The notes: generated by a model from the letters alone, not told the origin. A DNA stretch of 37,238 nt from CAZGWJ01 sp964529445 (GCA_964529445.1 CAZGWJ010000020.1:1-37238); one strand, 5' to 3'; positions 1-9,081 are shown, counted from the stretch's first letter. Translations and numbers: made by a program.

Positions 1-1662
1 CCGACGGCAACGCCGACGGCCTCGCCCACCGAGACCCCCACTTCAACCCCAACGGACACGCCGACTTCCTCGCCCACAAACACACCCACCGACTCTCCAA
101 CGAACACACCGACCTCGACTCCGACCCCCACGGACACCCTCACCGCCACCCCGACTCACACGCCCACCGACACCCCGACTCACACCCCCACGTCCACGCC
201 CACCGAGACCCCCACCGACACGGCAACCCCCTCCGTCACCCCGACCGATACCCACACGGCCACGCCGACGCTCTCCCCCACCGTGACGCACACCTTCACC
301 TTCACCCTCACCTACACCCCCACCTGGACCTTCACGCCCACGCCCACCCCGCCTCCCGAGGTGCGCATCTCGAAGTCCGCCGCGCCTTCCCGCGCCGCCA
401 GCGGCGAGGAAATCCAATACTCCGTCCGCCTTCTCGTCGTCCAGGATGACGCCTTCGGCGTCACCGTCTGGGACACCCTGCCCGCCGGCCTCTCCTTCGT
501 GTCCGTTCCCACGCCTCCCTTCCCCGGCTCCTCGGTCGCGGTCGTCCCCCTTCCCACCGCCGGACCCACGCCCGGTTCGGGAACCCTTCTCGTCTGGACC
601 TTCCCTTCCCTTTCCCCCGGCTCCTATGACCTGCCCTTCACGGCCCGCCTCGACGACCATCTCCCGGGCAACTCCGTCATCGTCAACACGGCCGCGCGCG
701 CCTTCCCCGTCGATCCCGTCCCCGCCCTCGCCCAGGCCCCCGTCACCGTCCGTGGCGACCTCCTCATCCATATCGGCGTGTACAACCAGGCCGGCGAGCT
801 CGTGAAGGAGCTTCTCCTCACCCAGGTCTCCCAGCCCTACGTCGACGTCTCGATCGCCCCCGACCCCGTCCTCTCCTCCCTCGCCGACCGCGTGGAGGTC
901 CTCAATGCCGGGGCCCTGCTCACCGCCTGGGATGGCACCACCGCCTCCGGCACGCCCGCCGCCAACGGCCAGTACTACATCAAGGTCGACAACACCGACG
1001 AGATGGGCAACACCCAGTCCGTGGCCCGCGAGGTCACCGTTTTCCGTGTCCTTTCCGTCGTCCAACTGCGCGTCTTCAACTCCGCGGGCGAGGTCGTGCG
1101 CACCCTCTCCCAGTCCGTGGCCGACGAGGGCACCGTCACCACCGGCGTCGTGCTTTCCCACCGGGTCATCCAGCCCTCCTACGGCCCCGGCAACACCAAC
1201 TCCACCCTCACCATCACCCTCGGCGACGGCACCCAGATCCCCTGGGACGGCCGCAACGATTCCGGCACGATCGTTTCCAGCGGCCATTACTACATCGAAC
1301 TGCGCACCTCCGACGAGGAAGGCACCGACCTCGTCATCATCCGCGAGGTCGAGGTCCAGCGCCCTCCCCAGACCCTGGCCGAGGGCGGCATCCTGGCCTT
1401 CCCCAACGTCGCCGGCCGGGACGTCGACTCCGTGCGTTTCCGCGCCTCCTCCTCCGAGCGCTCCTTCACCCTCACCGTGCGCATCCACAACGTGGCGGGG
1501 GAGCGCGTGAGGACGATCCACGGCGAACCCGGGACCAGCGAGGCCGTCTGGGCCTTCAACGGGAGGAAGCCCGCCAGCGGCCTCTACATCGCCCGCGTCG
1601 AGGCCCAGGAACCCGGCGGCGCCGTCGAGATCCGCGCGCTCAAGGTGATCGTCCTGCGTTGA
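1..1662 (+). CDS. Thr/Pro-rich secreted protein with FlgD-type Ig-like repeats (5' end missing)
   Basis: The frame is open from base 1, so the start lies outside the window; 553 residues are visible. Residues 1-118 are a low-complexity TPT-x linker (TPTSTPTDTPTSSPTNTPT style), typical of extracellular spacers. Residues about 119-245 resemble a DUF11/conserved-repeat Ig-like domain (ISKSAAPSRAASGEEIQYSV, then a DTLPAGLSF motif). Three FlgD Ig-like modules follow (about 252-350, 350-453 and 457-553), each with the pattern 'VYNQAGELVKEL ... WDGTTASG ... NGQYYIKVD'. The last module ends NGRKPASGLYIARVEA...KVIVLR, like the C-terminal tails of surface-anchored proteins in the FCB group. Probable role: surface or secreted structural or adhesion protein; no catalytic domain is visible. 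The gene converges on the next one, and both can use the terminator after the stop. Confidence 0.8.
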   Translation, partial: PTATPTASPTETPTSTPTDTPTSSPTNTPTDSPTNTPTSTPTPTDTLTATPTHTPTDTPTHTPTSTPTETPTDTATPSVTPTDTHTATPTLSPTVTHTFTFTLTYTPTWTFTPTPTPPPEVRISKSAAPSRAASGEEIQYSVRLLVVQDDAFGVTVWDTLPAGLSFVSVPTPPFPGSSVAVVPLPTAGPTPGSGTLLVWTFPSLSPGSYDLPFTARLDDHLPGNSVIVNTAARAFPVDPVPALAQAPVTVRGDLLIHIGVYNQAGELVKELLLTQVSQPYVDVSIAPDPVLSSLADRVEVLNAGALLTAWDGTTASGTPAANGQYYIKVDNTDEMGNTQSVAREVTVFRVLSVVQLRVFNSAGEVVRTLSQSVADEGTVTTGVVLSHRVIQPSYGPGNTNSTLTITLGDGTQIPWDGRNDSGTIVSSGHYYIELRTSDEEGTDLVIIREVEVQRPPQTLAEGGILAFPNVAGRDVDSVRFRASSSERSFTLTVRIHNVAGERVRTIHGEPGTSEAVWAFNGRKPASGLYIARVEAQEPGGAVEIRALKVIVLR

Positions 1663-1710
1663 AAAAAAGAAAGCCCGGGCCCCCGCGAGGGGACTCGGGC
1701 CTTTCGTCTT
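1663..1710. terminator. Bidirectional rho-independent terminator between convergent genes
   Basis: A GC-rich imperfect stem (GCCCGGGCCCC pairing with GGGGACTCGGGC, loop CGCGA) sits between the converging genes. On the plus strand it is followed by CTTTCGTCTT. On the minus strand it is followed by the stronger T-tract TTTCTTTTTTT, so it should end the glycosidase transcript best. Confidence 0.8.
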
Positions 1711-1738
1711 CAGTAAATCCTCACTTCTCACAGAAGGT

Positions 1739-3373
1739 CTAGTAGAGCACGATCCCGCAGGCGGAATGGGCCGGAATGTTCAACGACAGCGGCTTCTTCG
1801 GGTCGAACTTCCCCTGGTAGGGGGGAATGTCCTTCACCGGGAAGGGTCCGCCGCCGCCTTCGAGTCCATCGACACCGTTGAAGCTCACCTGTTTCTCGAG
1901 GACCCCTTTTCCCGTCAAAACCCATCCAAGGAAAGCCCCCTTCGCCGCAAGGCCCGAGACCTCCACCTTCGCCGTGCGCGGTTTGTCCATCTCGTTGACG
2001 AGGATGAGCCCCACCTCGCCCCCCTCGAAGGTTGACGCGTAGGCCTTCACCTTCGGGTCATCCGAGGAGGACTCCACCATCCTGTCGCCGAAGGCCCGGT
2101 CGTAGAGGACGTAGGCGTAGTAGGCCGGTCGCGGCGTGCCGTCCGGAACGTCCTGGTCGCCGGTCGAGAGCAGGGCGTGGTCGCCTCCCAGCTTCGCGTC
2201 CAGACCGTTGCGCCAATCCCAATGGTTGGAGCACACGTAGCCCGCCTTGATGTGTTCGCCCAGGACCTCCGCCGTGAAAAGCCCGTTCAGCAGGGTAATG
2301 GTCTCCTTGGGGGAGGCGTTCACCAGGTTGAATTCGGTGAGCGCGACGGGCAGGACCTCCGCCCCATCCGCGTACTTGGCCGTCGAGGCCTTCACGTTGT
2401 TGAAGGCCTCGCCCAGCTTGGGCAGGTTCGCGAAGAATTCCTCCGGCTTGGGGTTCTTGTAGTTGTTCGCCTGGTCGAAGGGCCACATGAAGTACTGGTG
2501 CAGAATGAGGTAATCCGCCGTGTCCTGGACCTGCGGAATGAGTCCCTTCATCCACCAGCGGTAACCGGTCCATTCCTCGCCGTTGTCCTGGTCCACCGCC
2601 ACGGCCCCGATGAAGAGGTCGGGATCGGCCTTGCGCAGGGCCTTCGCGAAGACCTGGAAATCCTTCCCGTACATCTCGCCCGTCAACTGCTCCTTCCCCT
2701 TCATCTTGTTGCCCTCTTCCCAGGGCCCGTAGTTCTCGTTGCCGATCTCCCAGTAGCGGACCTTGAACTTCTGCTCCTGGTTGAACCACTTCACCCACTT
2801 CGCGGCGTAGGCGGAGGCCCGCTTCACGTCGAAGTAGCGTGCCATGGCGTAGTTGGCCGTGACGATGGCCTCGGAACCGGTCTTGCGGCAGAACTCGATG
2901 AACTCCGCGCTGGAAACCGCCCATTCCCCCGTCATGCGCGTCGGGTCACCCGACCCGCTCTCCTCCTTCTCGTGACCCTTGAAGTCGCCGTCCCAATGGT
3001 AGTTGTCGGAGGAGGACCCGCCCGGCCAGCGCCAAAACCGGATCCCCGACTGCCGGGCCTTCTCGAGGATGTCCTCGGAGAGAAGCCAGTCGCTGTGGTT
3101 CCACCAGGCCACGTTGCCGCCGAAATGATAGGGGGTCACCGGAGCCAGGACCTTCGAGGCGTCCACCTTCACCGAGAGCGCGGCGCCGCCCTTGAACCCC
3201 CAGTTCGCCCCCTTCACCGCGGGATCCGGGGCCTTCTTCACCCAGGGGGCGGGCTCCGCCTGGTTCGAGGGCGGCCAGAGCTCGAAGGGTCTTCCCTTCG
3301 GGCCCTTCGCGTCTCCCGCGAGAACCGGAACCGCGAAAAGCAGGACGAGAAGCGTCAACAGGGTCTTGCGCAT
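1739..3373 (-). CDS. Secreted GH51-like alpha-L-arabinofuranosidase-type glycoside hydrolase (clan GH-A)
   Basis: 544 aa. The start is set by GGAGG five bases before ATG and by a clear Sec signal peptide (MRKTLLTLLVLLFAVPVLAG); the in-frame ATG further upstream has no such support. A (beta/alpha)8 catalytic domain is suggested by FGGNVAWWNH near 84-93, RWPGGSSSDNYHW near 115, the acid/base motif YWEIGNENYGPW (Glu213) and the nucleophile strand VALTEFN (Glu347). The layout fits GH51-type arabinofuranosidases, though GH39 or another GH-A family is possible. A C-terminal beta-domain follows (about 450-544). Expected role: release of arabinose or similar side chains from plant polysaccharide outside the cytoplasm. 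It is monocistronic, with a strong terminator downstream. Confidence 0.8.
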   Translation of the reverse strand: MRKTLLTLLVLLFAVPVLAGDAKGPKGRPFELWPPSNQAEPAPWVKKAPDPAVKGANWGFKGGAALSVKVDASKVLAPVTPYHFGGNVAWWNHSDWLLSEDILEKARQSGIRFWRWPGGSSSDNYHWDGDFKGHEKEESGSGDPTRMTGEWAVSSAEFIEFCRKTGSEAIVTANYAMARYFDVKRASAYAAKWVKWFNQEQKFKVRYWEIGNENYGPWEEGNKMKGKEQLTGEMYGKDFQVFAKALRKADPDLFIGAVAVDQDNGEEWTGYRWWMKGLIPQVQDTADYLILHQYFMWPFDQANNYKNPKPEEFFANLPKLGEAFNNVKASTAKYADGAEVLPVALTEFNLVNASPKETITLLNGLFTAEVLGEHIKAGYVCSNHWDWRNGLDAKLGGDHALLSTGDQDVPDGTPRPAYYAYVLYDRAFGDRMVESSSDDPKVKAYASTFEGGEVGLILVNEMDKPRTAKVEVSGLAAKGAFLGWVLTGKGVLEKQVSFNGVDGLEGGGGPFPVKDIPPYQGKFDPKKPLSLNIPAHSACGIVLY

Positions 3374-3579
3374 GGGAACCTCCGCAAAGGAATGGGACCG
3401 GCAACGATTGGACGATGGAAACGAGTCTTCGGGGCCTGACAAACCGCTGAAAATACGTTTTCGGCGGCCTGCCAGGCATCGAGGATCACCGGGGGCCTGA
3501 AATCGACCGGGCGGGGCGCGCCCGCCTTCGGAACGCGCCCATCCCGGAAAAAGAGGGGCCTAACAAGCGCTCCGGCGCC

Positions 3580-4614
3580 TCAGAACAGGTATCCCACGCT
3601 CAGGCCGAAGCAGGTCGACTTGACGTCGTAGGAGATGGGGTCATCCTCATCCTCGTCCTCCCAGGGCGCGTCGTAGAGGTCGGTCAACCCCAACTCGGCC
3701 CTCACATCGACCGTGAGACGCTGGACCTTCACGCCCGCCCCGACCACGAAGGCCAACTCCAGGGAAGTCGCGCTCTTGATGTCCATGGAGAATTCCTCCG
3801 TGACATCCCTCACGTAAATGGAATCCGCGTTGCGGGTTCGCATGCTCCCCTCGTAGGTGCCTCCCAGGCACAGGTTCAGGGAAGGGCCCGCCAAGGCGAA
3901 GAACTTCTTCTTCGGATCGAGGTACAGCTTGACGAGCGGCGCGAGGGCGACGAAGTCGAGACTCGTGGTGGCTTCGGTCCACCACTCGTTGGTGGTGCCG
4001 ATCCAGACGAGATCGTCCAGCGCGTATTCCTCGTACTTCGAGCTCTTCTTCATGTAGGCGACCTCGCCCTGCAGGGAGACGCGAGGGGACAACTCGTATT
4101 CCATCATCCCGCCGATCGCGAGGTTGAGCCCGCCCTTCACGGACTGGGAATACTCCGTAAAATCGTAGTCCTCATCGGTCGAGGGGATCGAGAGGCGGGT
4201 CATGAGGAGGCCGATCTTGGGTCCGAAGGAGATCCTCTTCGCCTTCGCCGGGGCGGAGGCCCCGGACGACGACTCCGGAGCGGTTGCGGGGGCCGTGATC
4301 CCCTGCGCCTTGAGGGAATCCACGAATTGCCGGACCGAGGGGTTGTTGGGATTGAGCTCGAGGCATTTTTCCCCGGCTTGGAGGGCGCCGGCCTTGTCCC
4401 CGGCCTGATATCTCGAAAGACAAAGCACCTGCCAGGCCTGCCAGGAGGAGGGGTTCGACGCGACGGCGTCCTGCATCGCGGCGGCCGCCTGGGCGAACTG
4501 CCTGGCCTGGTAGGCGGCTACTCCCGCCTTGTAGGATTCATCGAAGGTGGCCGCCGCCATCGAGGTGGCGACAAGGACCAATGACGTGGTGATGATCAAC
4601 GAGAGGTGTCTCAT
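3580..4614 (-). CDS. TPR-containing outer-membrane beta-barrel protein
   Basis: 344 aa. The start is chosen at the ATG preceded by GGAGG, giving a signal peptide (MRHLSLIITTSLVLVATSMAAA). Residues about 22-105 are TPR-like (YKAGVAAYQARQFAQAAAAM, then a second repeat ending LELNPNNPSV). An Ala/Ser/Pro linker follows. From about 127 to the end is a porin-like barrel with alternating amphipathic strands (FGPKIGLLMTRLSI, GGMMEYELSPRVSLQGEVAY) ending in an aromatic residue (LSVGYLF), as barrel-assembly signals do. The 'plot of strands plus terminal Phe' fits the OMP_b-brl/PorT-like family. Substrate unknown. A short acidic run DEDEDD near 322 is probably an extracellular loop. Transcribed alone. 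Confidence 0.7.
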   Translation of the reverse strand: MRHLSLIITTSLVLVATSMAAATFDESYKAGVAAYQARQFAQAAAAMQDAVASNPSSWQAWQVLCLSRYQAGDKAGALQAGEKCLELNPNNPSVRQFVDSLKAQGITAPATAPESSSGASAPAKAKRISFGPKIGLLMTRLSIPSTDEDYDFTEYSQSVKGGLNLAIGGMMEYELSPRVSLQGEVAYMKKSSKYEEYALDDLVWIGTTNEWWTEATTSLDFVALAPLVKLYLDPKKKFFALAGPSLNLCLGGTYEGSMRTRNADSIYVRDVTEEFSMDIKSATSLELAFVVGAGVKVQRLTVDVRAELGLTDLYDAPWEDEDEDDPISYDVKSTCFGLSVGYLF

Positions 4615-4635
4615 GGGTCCTCCTGAGGACCTGGG

Positions 4636-4666
4636 ATCATAAAACGTTAACAGCACGATTTAACAA
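4636..4666 (-). promoter_or_regulatory. Candidate promoter of the TPR/beta-barrel gene
   Basis: On the minus strand TATGAT (4636-4641, five of six matches to TATAAT) lies 21 bases before the ATG. The upstream partner is TTAAAT (spacer 16) or TTGTTA (spacer 19). Base composition here is AT-rich relative to the surroundings. Confidence 0.4.
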
Positions 4667-4761
4667 GGATAAGCGTGCTCATTCTAGCTGGAATCCCGCA
4701 GACAACATTGCATAATCAAAGGGACAATGATCATCACCCGATGAAATCCCTTCCTCCGCTT

Positions 4762-7224
4762 TCATATCGGCTTCTCGGGCCAATGGTGTTTCGGATACTT
4801 TCGCGATAATTCCTTCCTCACCTGCGGATAGTGGTTCCTCCAGAACCCCGCGAGGTCGGAGGTGACCTGCACGGCCCGCTTGTTCGGTGCGAGAAGATGC
4901 AGGGTCAGGGAAACCGCCCCCTCCGCCACCTTCGGCCCCTCCCGCATCCCGAAGAAGTCCTGCAGGCGCGACTCGACCCAGGGCGGTTTTCCCTCCTCGT
5001 AGTGCACCTCCGGCGGCCTGCCCTTCTTCAATGAAACGCGAACCGGGGCCAGACGTTCCATCAAGGCCGCTTGTTCCCCCGAGAGGGTCGCCCGGAGGGC
5101 GGCCACGCCACCTTCCTCGCGCAACTGCTTGAAGCTCCTTTTCCCCTCGCAAAGGCGGGCCAGGATCGCGTCCAGTTCCTCCTCCCCGAAGGCCGGGAAA
5201 CCCTCCGTCCGGGAGGCGACGAACCGCGCGCGACCGATGAAGGCGGCCGCCTCGTCGGGGTCGCACCAGGAGCGAAGACCTGCCGCTCGAGCCTGCTTGA
5301 GGAGCAACTGGGAAAGGGCTTCGGTCCCGGACCCCGCCCTCAAGGACCCCTCGTCGAGGATCACCTGCCCGTACTTCATCCTTCGCTTACCTTCCGCCCG
5401 CTCGGCGTCCGAGTCCCACAGGACGACATCCTCCTCCGTCACGTCGCCCGGGACCAGGTCCAACAACCATTCCGGCTCGATGGCAACAAGGGAACGGGCC
5501 TTCACCTGTGCCCGGGCTCCCGGTTCATCCCGACCCCTGGACGCATGGCCGGTTCCCTGGGCCTCCACCACCACGAAGAACTCCCGCGAACGCGTCAAGG
5601 CGTCGTCGGCCGCATGAGCGCTTCCGCCGCCCGAGAGGACCAGTTCCCGGATCCTGGCCGTCCCATGGCGCCGTTCCTTCCCTTCCCCGCCTCTTAGGCG
5701 TCCCACGCGATCCGGGTATCCGGCAAGCAGGGCCTTCGCCAGGAGCGCCTCGCCCTCCGTGTCCGGCTTCCGTTCCGCTCCCCGCGGGACGTCCAGGGAC
5801 CGCTCCAGCCGTTCGACCAGCCGTTTCGCGCCTCCTTCGGGACGGTACCGCTCGAGTTCATGGAGGAGGTCCTGCGCCTCCGCCCTTTCCTCGCCGACGA
5901 GGGCGGCCATGCGGCAGGCGGCACGCCGCAAGTTCGGATCCCTCGTCGCCGTTTCGACCTCCGTGAGGAAACGGGACAAGCGCGGTGCGACCGGGAATTC
6001 GGCCATGCGGCGGCCCCGCTTCGTGAGAGCGCCTTGGGGGGTCACGGCGTCCAGCCGCCTCAGGAGGGTCTGCGCCTCCTGGAGCGCAACGGGTGGCGGA
6101 GCCTCCAGCCAGGGAAACGCAGCAGGATCCGGGATCCCCATCGCCGCGAGGTCGAGGATGACGCCGGAAAGTTCCGTCCGTTGAAGTTCGGGCACGTCGA
6201 AGGCGGCGCGATGCTCGTAGTCGAAACGGTCGTAGAGCCGCACGCAACGACCCGCTTGAAGGCGGCCGGCCCGGCCGGCCCGTTGGGTCGCGCTGGCCCG
6301 CGAGGCGGGAACCGTGACGAGATGCCCCACACCCGACCAGGGCGACACGCGATCCTGGCGGGTGAGCCCCGAATCCACCACGGCCCACACGCCGGGAACC
6401 GTGATCGAGGTCTCGGCCACGTTGGTGGCCAGGATCACCTTGCGGCGGGCGGAGGGCGCCAGGACGCGCTGTTGCTCCGCGACCGGGAGGTCTCCGTAGA
6501 GGGGAAGCACGTCCGCGTCGACGTTCGAGAGCGCCGAATGGGCCCTGCGGATCTCTCCCACTCCCGGCAGGAAGACCAGGACGTCACCCCGGGTTCCCTG
6601 CACGAGGAGGGACCTCACCGCCGAGCGCACCTTGTCGTGCAGTTCCTTCTCCTGGGGAAGGGGCTGGTATTCGATCGTCACGGGATGAACGCGTCCGGGG
6701 CTGTCCACAACGGGGCATCCCCCGAGGGCCGCAGCCACCGACCCCGAGTCGAGCGTAGCGCTCATCACGAGGATTCTCAGGTCGGGCCGGGTCGTGGCGC
6801 ACAGGTGACGCAGGTAGGCGAAGGCAACGTCGAGGGCCACGCTTCTCTCGTGGAACTCGTCGAGGACGACCGCGCCGACCGGGGTGAGGTTCGGGTCCAT
6901 CCGCGCCAGGGGAAGCAGCATCCCGTCCGTCATGAACCAAAGCCGGGTGCCAGGGGCACCCTGTTTTTCGAAGCGAAAATGCCATCCGCAAGGAGCCCCT
7001 GTCTCTTCCGACACCCTCAGGGCCGCGAGTTTCGCCGCGATGCGGCGGGGCTGGAGGACCCAGACCTCACGCCCCGAAAGCCCCGGAAGGGACAGGAGCG
7101 CGGGCGGGACCCGGGTGGTCTTGCCGGCCCCGGGCTCGGCCGTGACCACGCAGGAACCCGTCGCTTCGAGGGACTTCAGGATCTCGGGAATGCGAGCATC
7201 GACGGGGAGGGTAACGTTTGCCAT
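4762..7224 (-). CDS. hrpB: ATP-dependent helicase HrpB (DEAH box)
   Basis: 820 aa, the usual length for HrpB. In order: Walker A PGAGKTT (31-37), motif Ia LQPRRIAA, DEAH-type Walker B VLDEFHERS near 118-126, SATLDS, FLPGVGEIRRAH, ATNVAETSIT, and QRAGRAGRLQ (motif VI). The C-terminal half carries the HA2/HrpB_C region ending PKHHWPEKP, diagnostic of HrpB rather than HrpA. It is a 3'-5' nucleic-acid helicase of unsettled cellular role, found widely in Gram-negative bacteria. No Shine-Dalgarno is visible; instead TATCAT lies eight bases upstream of the ATG, so the message may be leaderless. It stands alone and is divergent from the ferritin-like gene. Confidence 0.93.
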   Translation of the reverse strand: MANVTLPVDARIPEILKSLEATGSCVVTAEPGAGKTTRVPPALLSLPGLSGREVWVLQPRRIAAKLAALRVSEETGAPCGWHFRFEKQGAPGTRLWFMTDGMLLPLARMDPNLTPVGAVVLDEFHERSVALDVAFAYLRHLCATTRPDLRILVMSATLDSGSVAAALGGCPVVDSPGRVHPVTIEYQPLPQEKELHDKVRSAVRSLLVQGTRGDVLVFLPGVGEIRRAHSALSNVDADVLPLYGDLPVAEQQRVLAPSARRKVILATNVAETSITVPGVWAVVDSGLTRQDRVSPWSGVGHLVTVPASRASATQRAGRAGRLQAGRCVRLYDRFDYEHRAAFDVPELQRTELSGVILDLAAMGIPDPAAFPWLEAPPPVALQEAQTLLRRLDAVTPQGALTKRGRRMAEFPVAPRLSRFLTEVETATRDPNLRRAACRMAALVGEERAEAQDLLHELERYRPEGGAKRLVERLERSLDVPRGAERKPDTEGEALLAKALLAGYPDRVGRLRGGEGKERRHGTARIRELVLSGGGSAHAADDALTRSREFFVVVEAQGTGHASRGRDEPGARAQVKARSLVAIEPEWLLDLVPGDVTEEDVVLWDSDAERAEGKRRMKYGQVILDEGSLRAGSGTEALSQLLLKQARAAGLRSWCDPDEAAAFIGRARFVASRTEGFPAFGEEELDAILARLCEGKRSFKQLREEGGVAALRATLSGEQAALMERLAPVRVSLKKGRPPEVHYEEGKPPWVESRLQDFFGMREGPKVAEGAVSLTLHLLAPNKRAVQVTSDLAGFWRNHYPQVRKELSRKYPKHHWPEKPI

Positions 7225-7232
7225 GGCCGCCC

Positions 7233-7261
7233 ATGATAGAACAAACCATCCGGCCTGTCGC
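7233..7261 (-). promoter_or_regulatory. Promoter placing +1 at or near the hrpB start codon
   Basis: Minus strand: -35 GCGACA (7256-7261, matching GACA of TTGACA), 17-bp spacer, -10 TATCAT (7233-7238, five of six). The ATG begins nine bases after the -10, and no SD is present. Confidence 0.5.
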
Positions 7262-7332
7262 TGGTTCTTGAAATGGAGGCTTCATCCCGGGGAAAATGAA
7301 ATCGGTGGCGATCTTCCGGGGCGGAGGTGGAC

Positions 7333-7845
7333 ATGACGACATCCGCGATGCGGGATTGTTTCGAACGCGCCCTTGCGCTCGAGGGCATCCTGCGGGATTT
7401 CTATCGCAAGGCAGCCCTCGAATTCTCCCACGAGGAATCCGTTTTTCGATTCCTGCAGGCCCTGGCGGCCGACGAGTCCTGCCACATCGCGGTGCTCGAA
7501 GCAGCCCGAAGCCGGACGGAAGACCCCCTCTTCGACGCACCCGACATGAGGGACCTGCTCTCCCGCATCGAGGTCCTCGACGCCCGGTTGAGGGGAGAGA
7601 CCTCGAAACCCTACGCCGATTTCAACGAACTCTACCTGCGGATCACCGCCCTCGAGACCTCGGAGATCAACAACATCTTCGAGATCCTCACGACCGGCAT
7701 CCTGAAAGACCCCGGCGATTCCGGCCCCATGCGGGACCTGATCAAGGACCACATCCTGCGGGTGACCGATCTCGGGAAGCGGCTCGACCGATCCGCGCGT
7801 CTGAAGATGCTGTCCCGACCCCTGCCCCGGGGACCGGCGGACTGA
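7333..7845 (+). CDS. Ferritin-like/rubrerythrin-type helical protein
   Basis: 170 aa. ATG at 7333 follows GGAGG with five-base spacing; a GTG two codons earlier overlaps that SD and is less likely. All-helical with a diiron-like pattern: E17 in the first helix (RALALEGILRDFY), then E34/E35 and D47-E48-S-C-H51 (an ExxH iron-ligand motif). The second helix pair has ALETSEINNIFEIL without a second His, so the metal site may be partial. The family includes rubrerythrins involved in peroxide handling, but the C-terminal rubredoxin cysteines are absent. Function beyond 'ferritin-like' is not inferable. Monocistronic. Confidence 0.6.
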   Translation: MTTSAMRDCFERALALEGILRDFYRKAALEFSHEESVFRFLQALAADESCHIAVLEAARSRTEDPLFDAPDMRDLLSRIEVLDARLRGETSKPYADFNELYLRITALETSEINNIFEILTTGILKDPGDSGPMRDLIKDHILRVTDLGKRLDRSARLKMLSRPLPRGPAD

Positions 7846-7882
7846 CCTTCGGACCCCGGATGGGTCATCCCCGGATCAGGGC

Positions 7883-7919
7883 AAAAAAAAGCCCGGCCCC
7901 TCTTCCGAGGGACCGGGCT
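7883..7919 (-). terminator. Strong rho-independent terminator of the envelope operon
   Basis: Minus-strand stem GCCCGGTCCCTC/GAGGGGCCGGGC with a GGAA loop (one internal mismatch), followed by eight T residues. On the plus strand there is no T-tract after the stem, so it serves the minus-strand lipoprotein gene, though the stem could also protect the end of the ferritin-like mRNA. Confidence 0.9.
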
Positions 7920-7934
7920 GATAATGCGGTCCTT

Positions 7935-8447
7935 CTAGGTCGCGTGGTCCGGCAACGAATCGCACAAGCCCCACCAGTATTCGAAGGGCCCGTAGAGCGA
8001 CTCGATGACCACGTAATAGGTCCCGGGCTCCAGGTACACGTACAATTCCGACGCCCCGGGGGAAAGGGCCCCGTCGACGATCGCCCCCTCGTCGTTCGGG
8101 TCGCAGTTGCGGCGGACGGTGAGGCAGGGATAGCCCTCCCCCACGGCCACGATGTTGACGGTCATGGCGTAGGGAATGTTGATGGCGAATACCTGTTCCG
8201 GACTGCCGTACTCGCCCCCGCAGTCGGCGAACAGGTCGTCCGAATCGTAGGTGTCGTAGTACATCTGCCGGCACCATTGGTCCATCCCGATCGTGCCCAT
8301 GAAGTTGCTCACGGCGCAGGGATTCGACGCCGGCGACGGCATCATGGCCAACGCCGCCTTCTTGGCGTCGCGTGGCTTGCAACCCGTCCCGGCCAGGACG
8401 GCCGCCAACAGGACCAACCCCGCGACGAATGCGATGCTTTTCCTCAT
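7935..8447 (-). CDS. Small Cys-rich lipoprotein of unknown function
   Basis: 170 aa, third gene of the minus-strand envelope operon, 15 bases after the beta-barrel gene; SD GGAG before ATG. Signal peptide with lipobox LAGTGC (Cys about 23), so it is predicted to be lipid-anchored. The mature part has several cysteines (PCAVSN, QWCRQMYY, DCGGEY, YPCLTVRRNCDP, WGLCDS) that could form disulfides. The pattern 'SELYVYLEPGTYYVVIESLYGPF' resembles pre-peptidase C-terminal (PPC-like) beta-sandwich domains, as does the ordering of strands before it. No catalytic motif is seen. Confidence 0.6.
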   Translation of the reverse strand: MRKSIAFVAGLVLLAAVLAGTGCKPRDAKKAALAMMPSPASNPCAVSNFMGTIGMDQWCRQMYYDTYDSDDLFADCGGEYGSPEQVFAINIPYAMTVNIVAVGEGYPCLTVRRNCDPNDEGAIVDGALSPGASELYVYLEPGTYYVVIESLYGPFEYWWGLCDSLPDHAT

Positions 8448-8462
8448 TGTGATCTCCTTGTA

Positions 8463-9014
8463 TTACAACATCAGCCGGAGGCCGCCGCGAACGGGGACCA
8501 GGCTGATGTAGTAGCTCTCCCAGATCATGGCTTCCACGAACAGCCCCATCTTGTCGTTCACCCCGAAGTCCAGCCCGGCTCCGGCGTGGATCGCCATCTC
8601 GGTGCTGGAGGAGGTCACGTGGATGTCCTCCCGCTCCTGGTCCACCAGGATGTTGACATGGGCGACGCCCACTCCGGCCAGCAGGTAGGGCATCACGGAA
8701 TAGCGGTCGCAGGTGCGGATCTTGGCGTGGATCGCCAGTTCCGTGATCTTCATGGGGCTCACGCCCTCGATCTCGACCTTGTTGGGCAACTGCCGGTGCG
8801 ACAGGTCGGCCCGCAGGGCGATGGAACGGTTCAGGGGACGAAGGAAGAAGGCGCCGGCTTCCCATCCCGTCTTCTGGCCGTAGGTCCCCTCCTCCGCGGT
8901 CTCCCCGCGGGGCACGGTGGCCCCCACGAAAAGGCCTAACTCGTCGACCGCGAAGGCCGGCGTGGAAAGACCGACTGCCGCCAGGATTGCCGCAACGGCG
9001 ATGAAGCGTTTCAA
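8463..9014 (-). CDS. Outer-membrane beta-barrel protein (OmpW/OMP_b-brl-like), TTG start
   Basis: 183 aa. I place the start at TTG 9014 because GGAGGGG lies four bases upstream and the peptide then begins with a signal sequence (MKRFIAVAAILAAVGLSTPAFA); an ATG 14 codons upstream reads through the SD into a non-signal leader. After cleavage, alternating strands (ELGLFVGATVPRG, WEAGAFFLRPLN, SIALRADLSHRQL, MPYLLAGVGVAHVN, GAGLDFGVNDKMGLFVEA) form an eight-strand-type barrel. Middle gene of the OmpA-barrel-lipoprotein operon. Role unknown. Confidence 0.7.
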   Translation of the reverse strand: MKRFIAVAAILAAVGLSTPAFAVDELGLFVGATVPRGETAEEGTYGQKTGWEAGAFFLRPLNRSIALRADLSHRQLPNKVEIEGVSPMKITELAIHAKIRTCDRYSVMPYLLAGVGVAHVNILVDQEREDIHVTSSSTEMAIHAGAGLDFGVNDKMGLFVEAMIWESYYISLVPVRGGLRLML

Positions 9015-9081
9015 GTTCCCCTCCTTTTTTGGGTACTGCGTCAGGTCATGCCGCACGCCGGGCAGAACCCGGCGGCGGTGT

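Noticed and set aside
43..1731. A 562-codon minus-strand open frame opposite the Thr/Pro-rich gene
   Set aside because: It is Gly/Asp/Val-rich low-complexity sequence produced by the C-ending codons of the real plus-strand gene; no SD, no domain.
5860..7236. A 458-codon plus-strand frame opposite hrpB
   Set aside because: Shadow; the HrpB helicase motifs on the minus strand are complete.
7296..8939. A long plus-strand frame spanning the ferritin-like gene and the envelope operon
   Set aside because: It crosses a terminator and several real genes in other frames and shows no domain.
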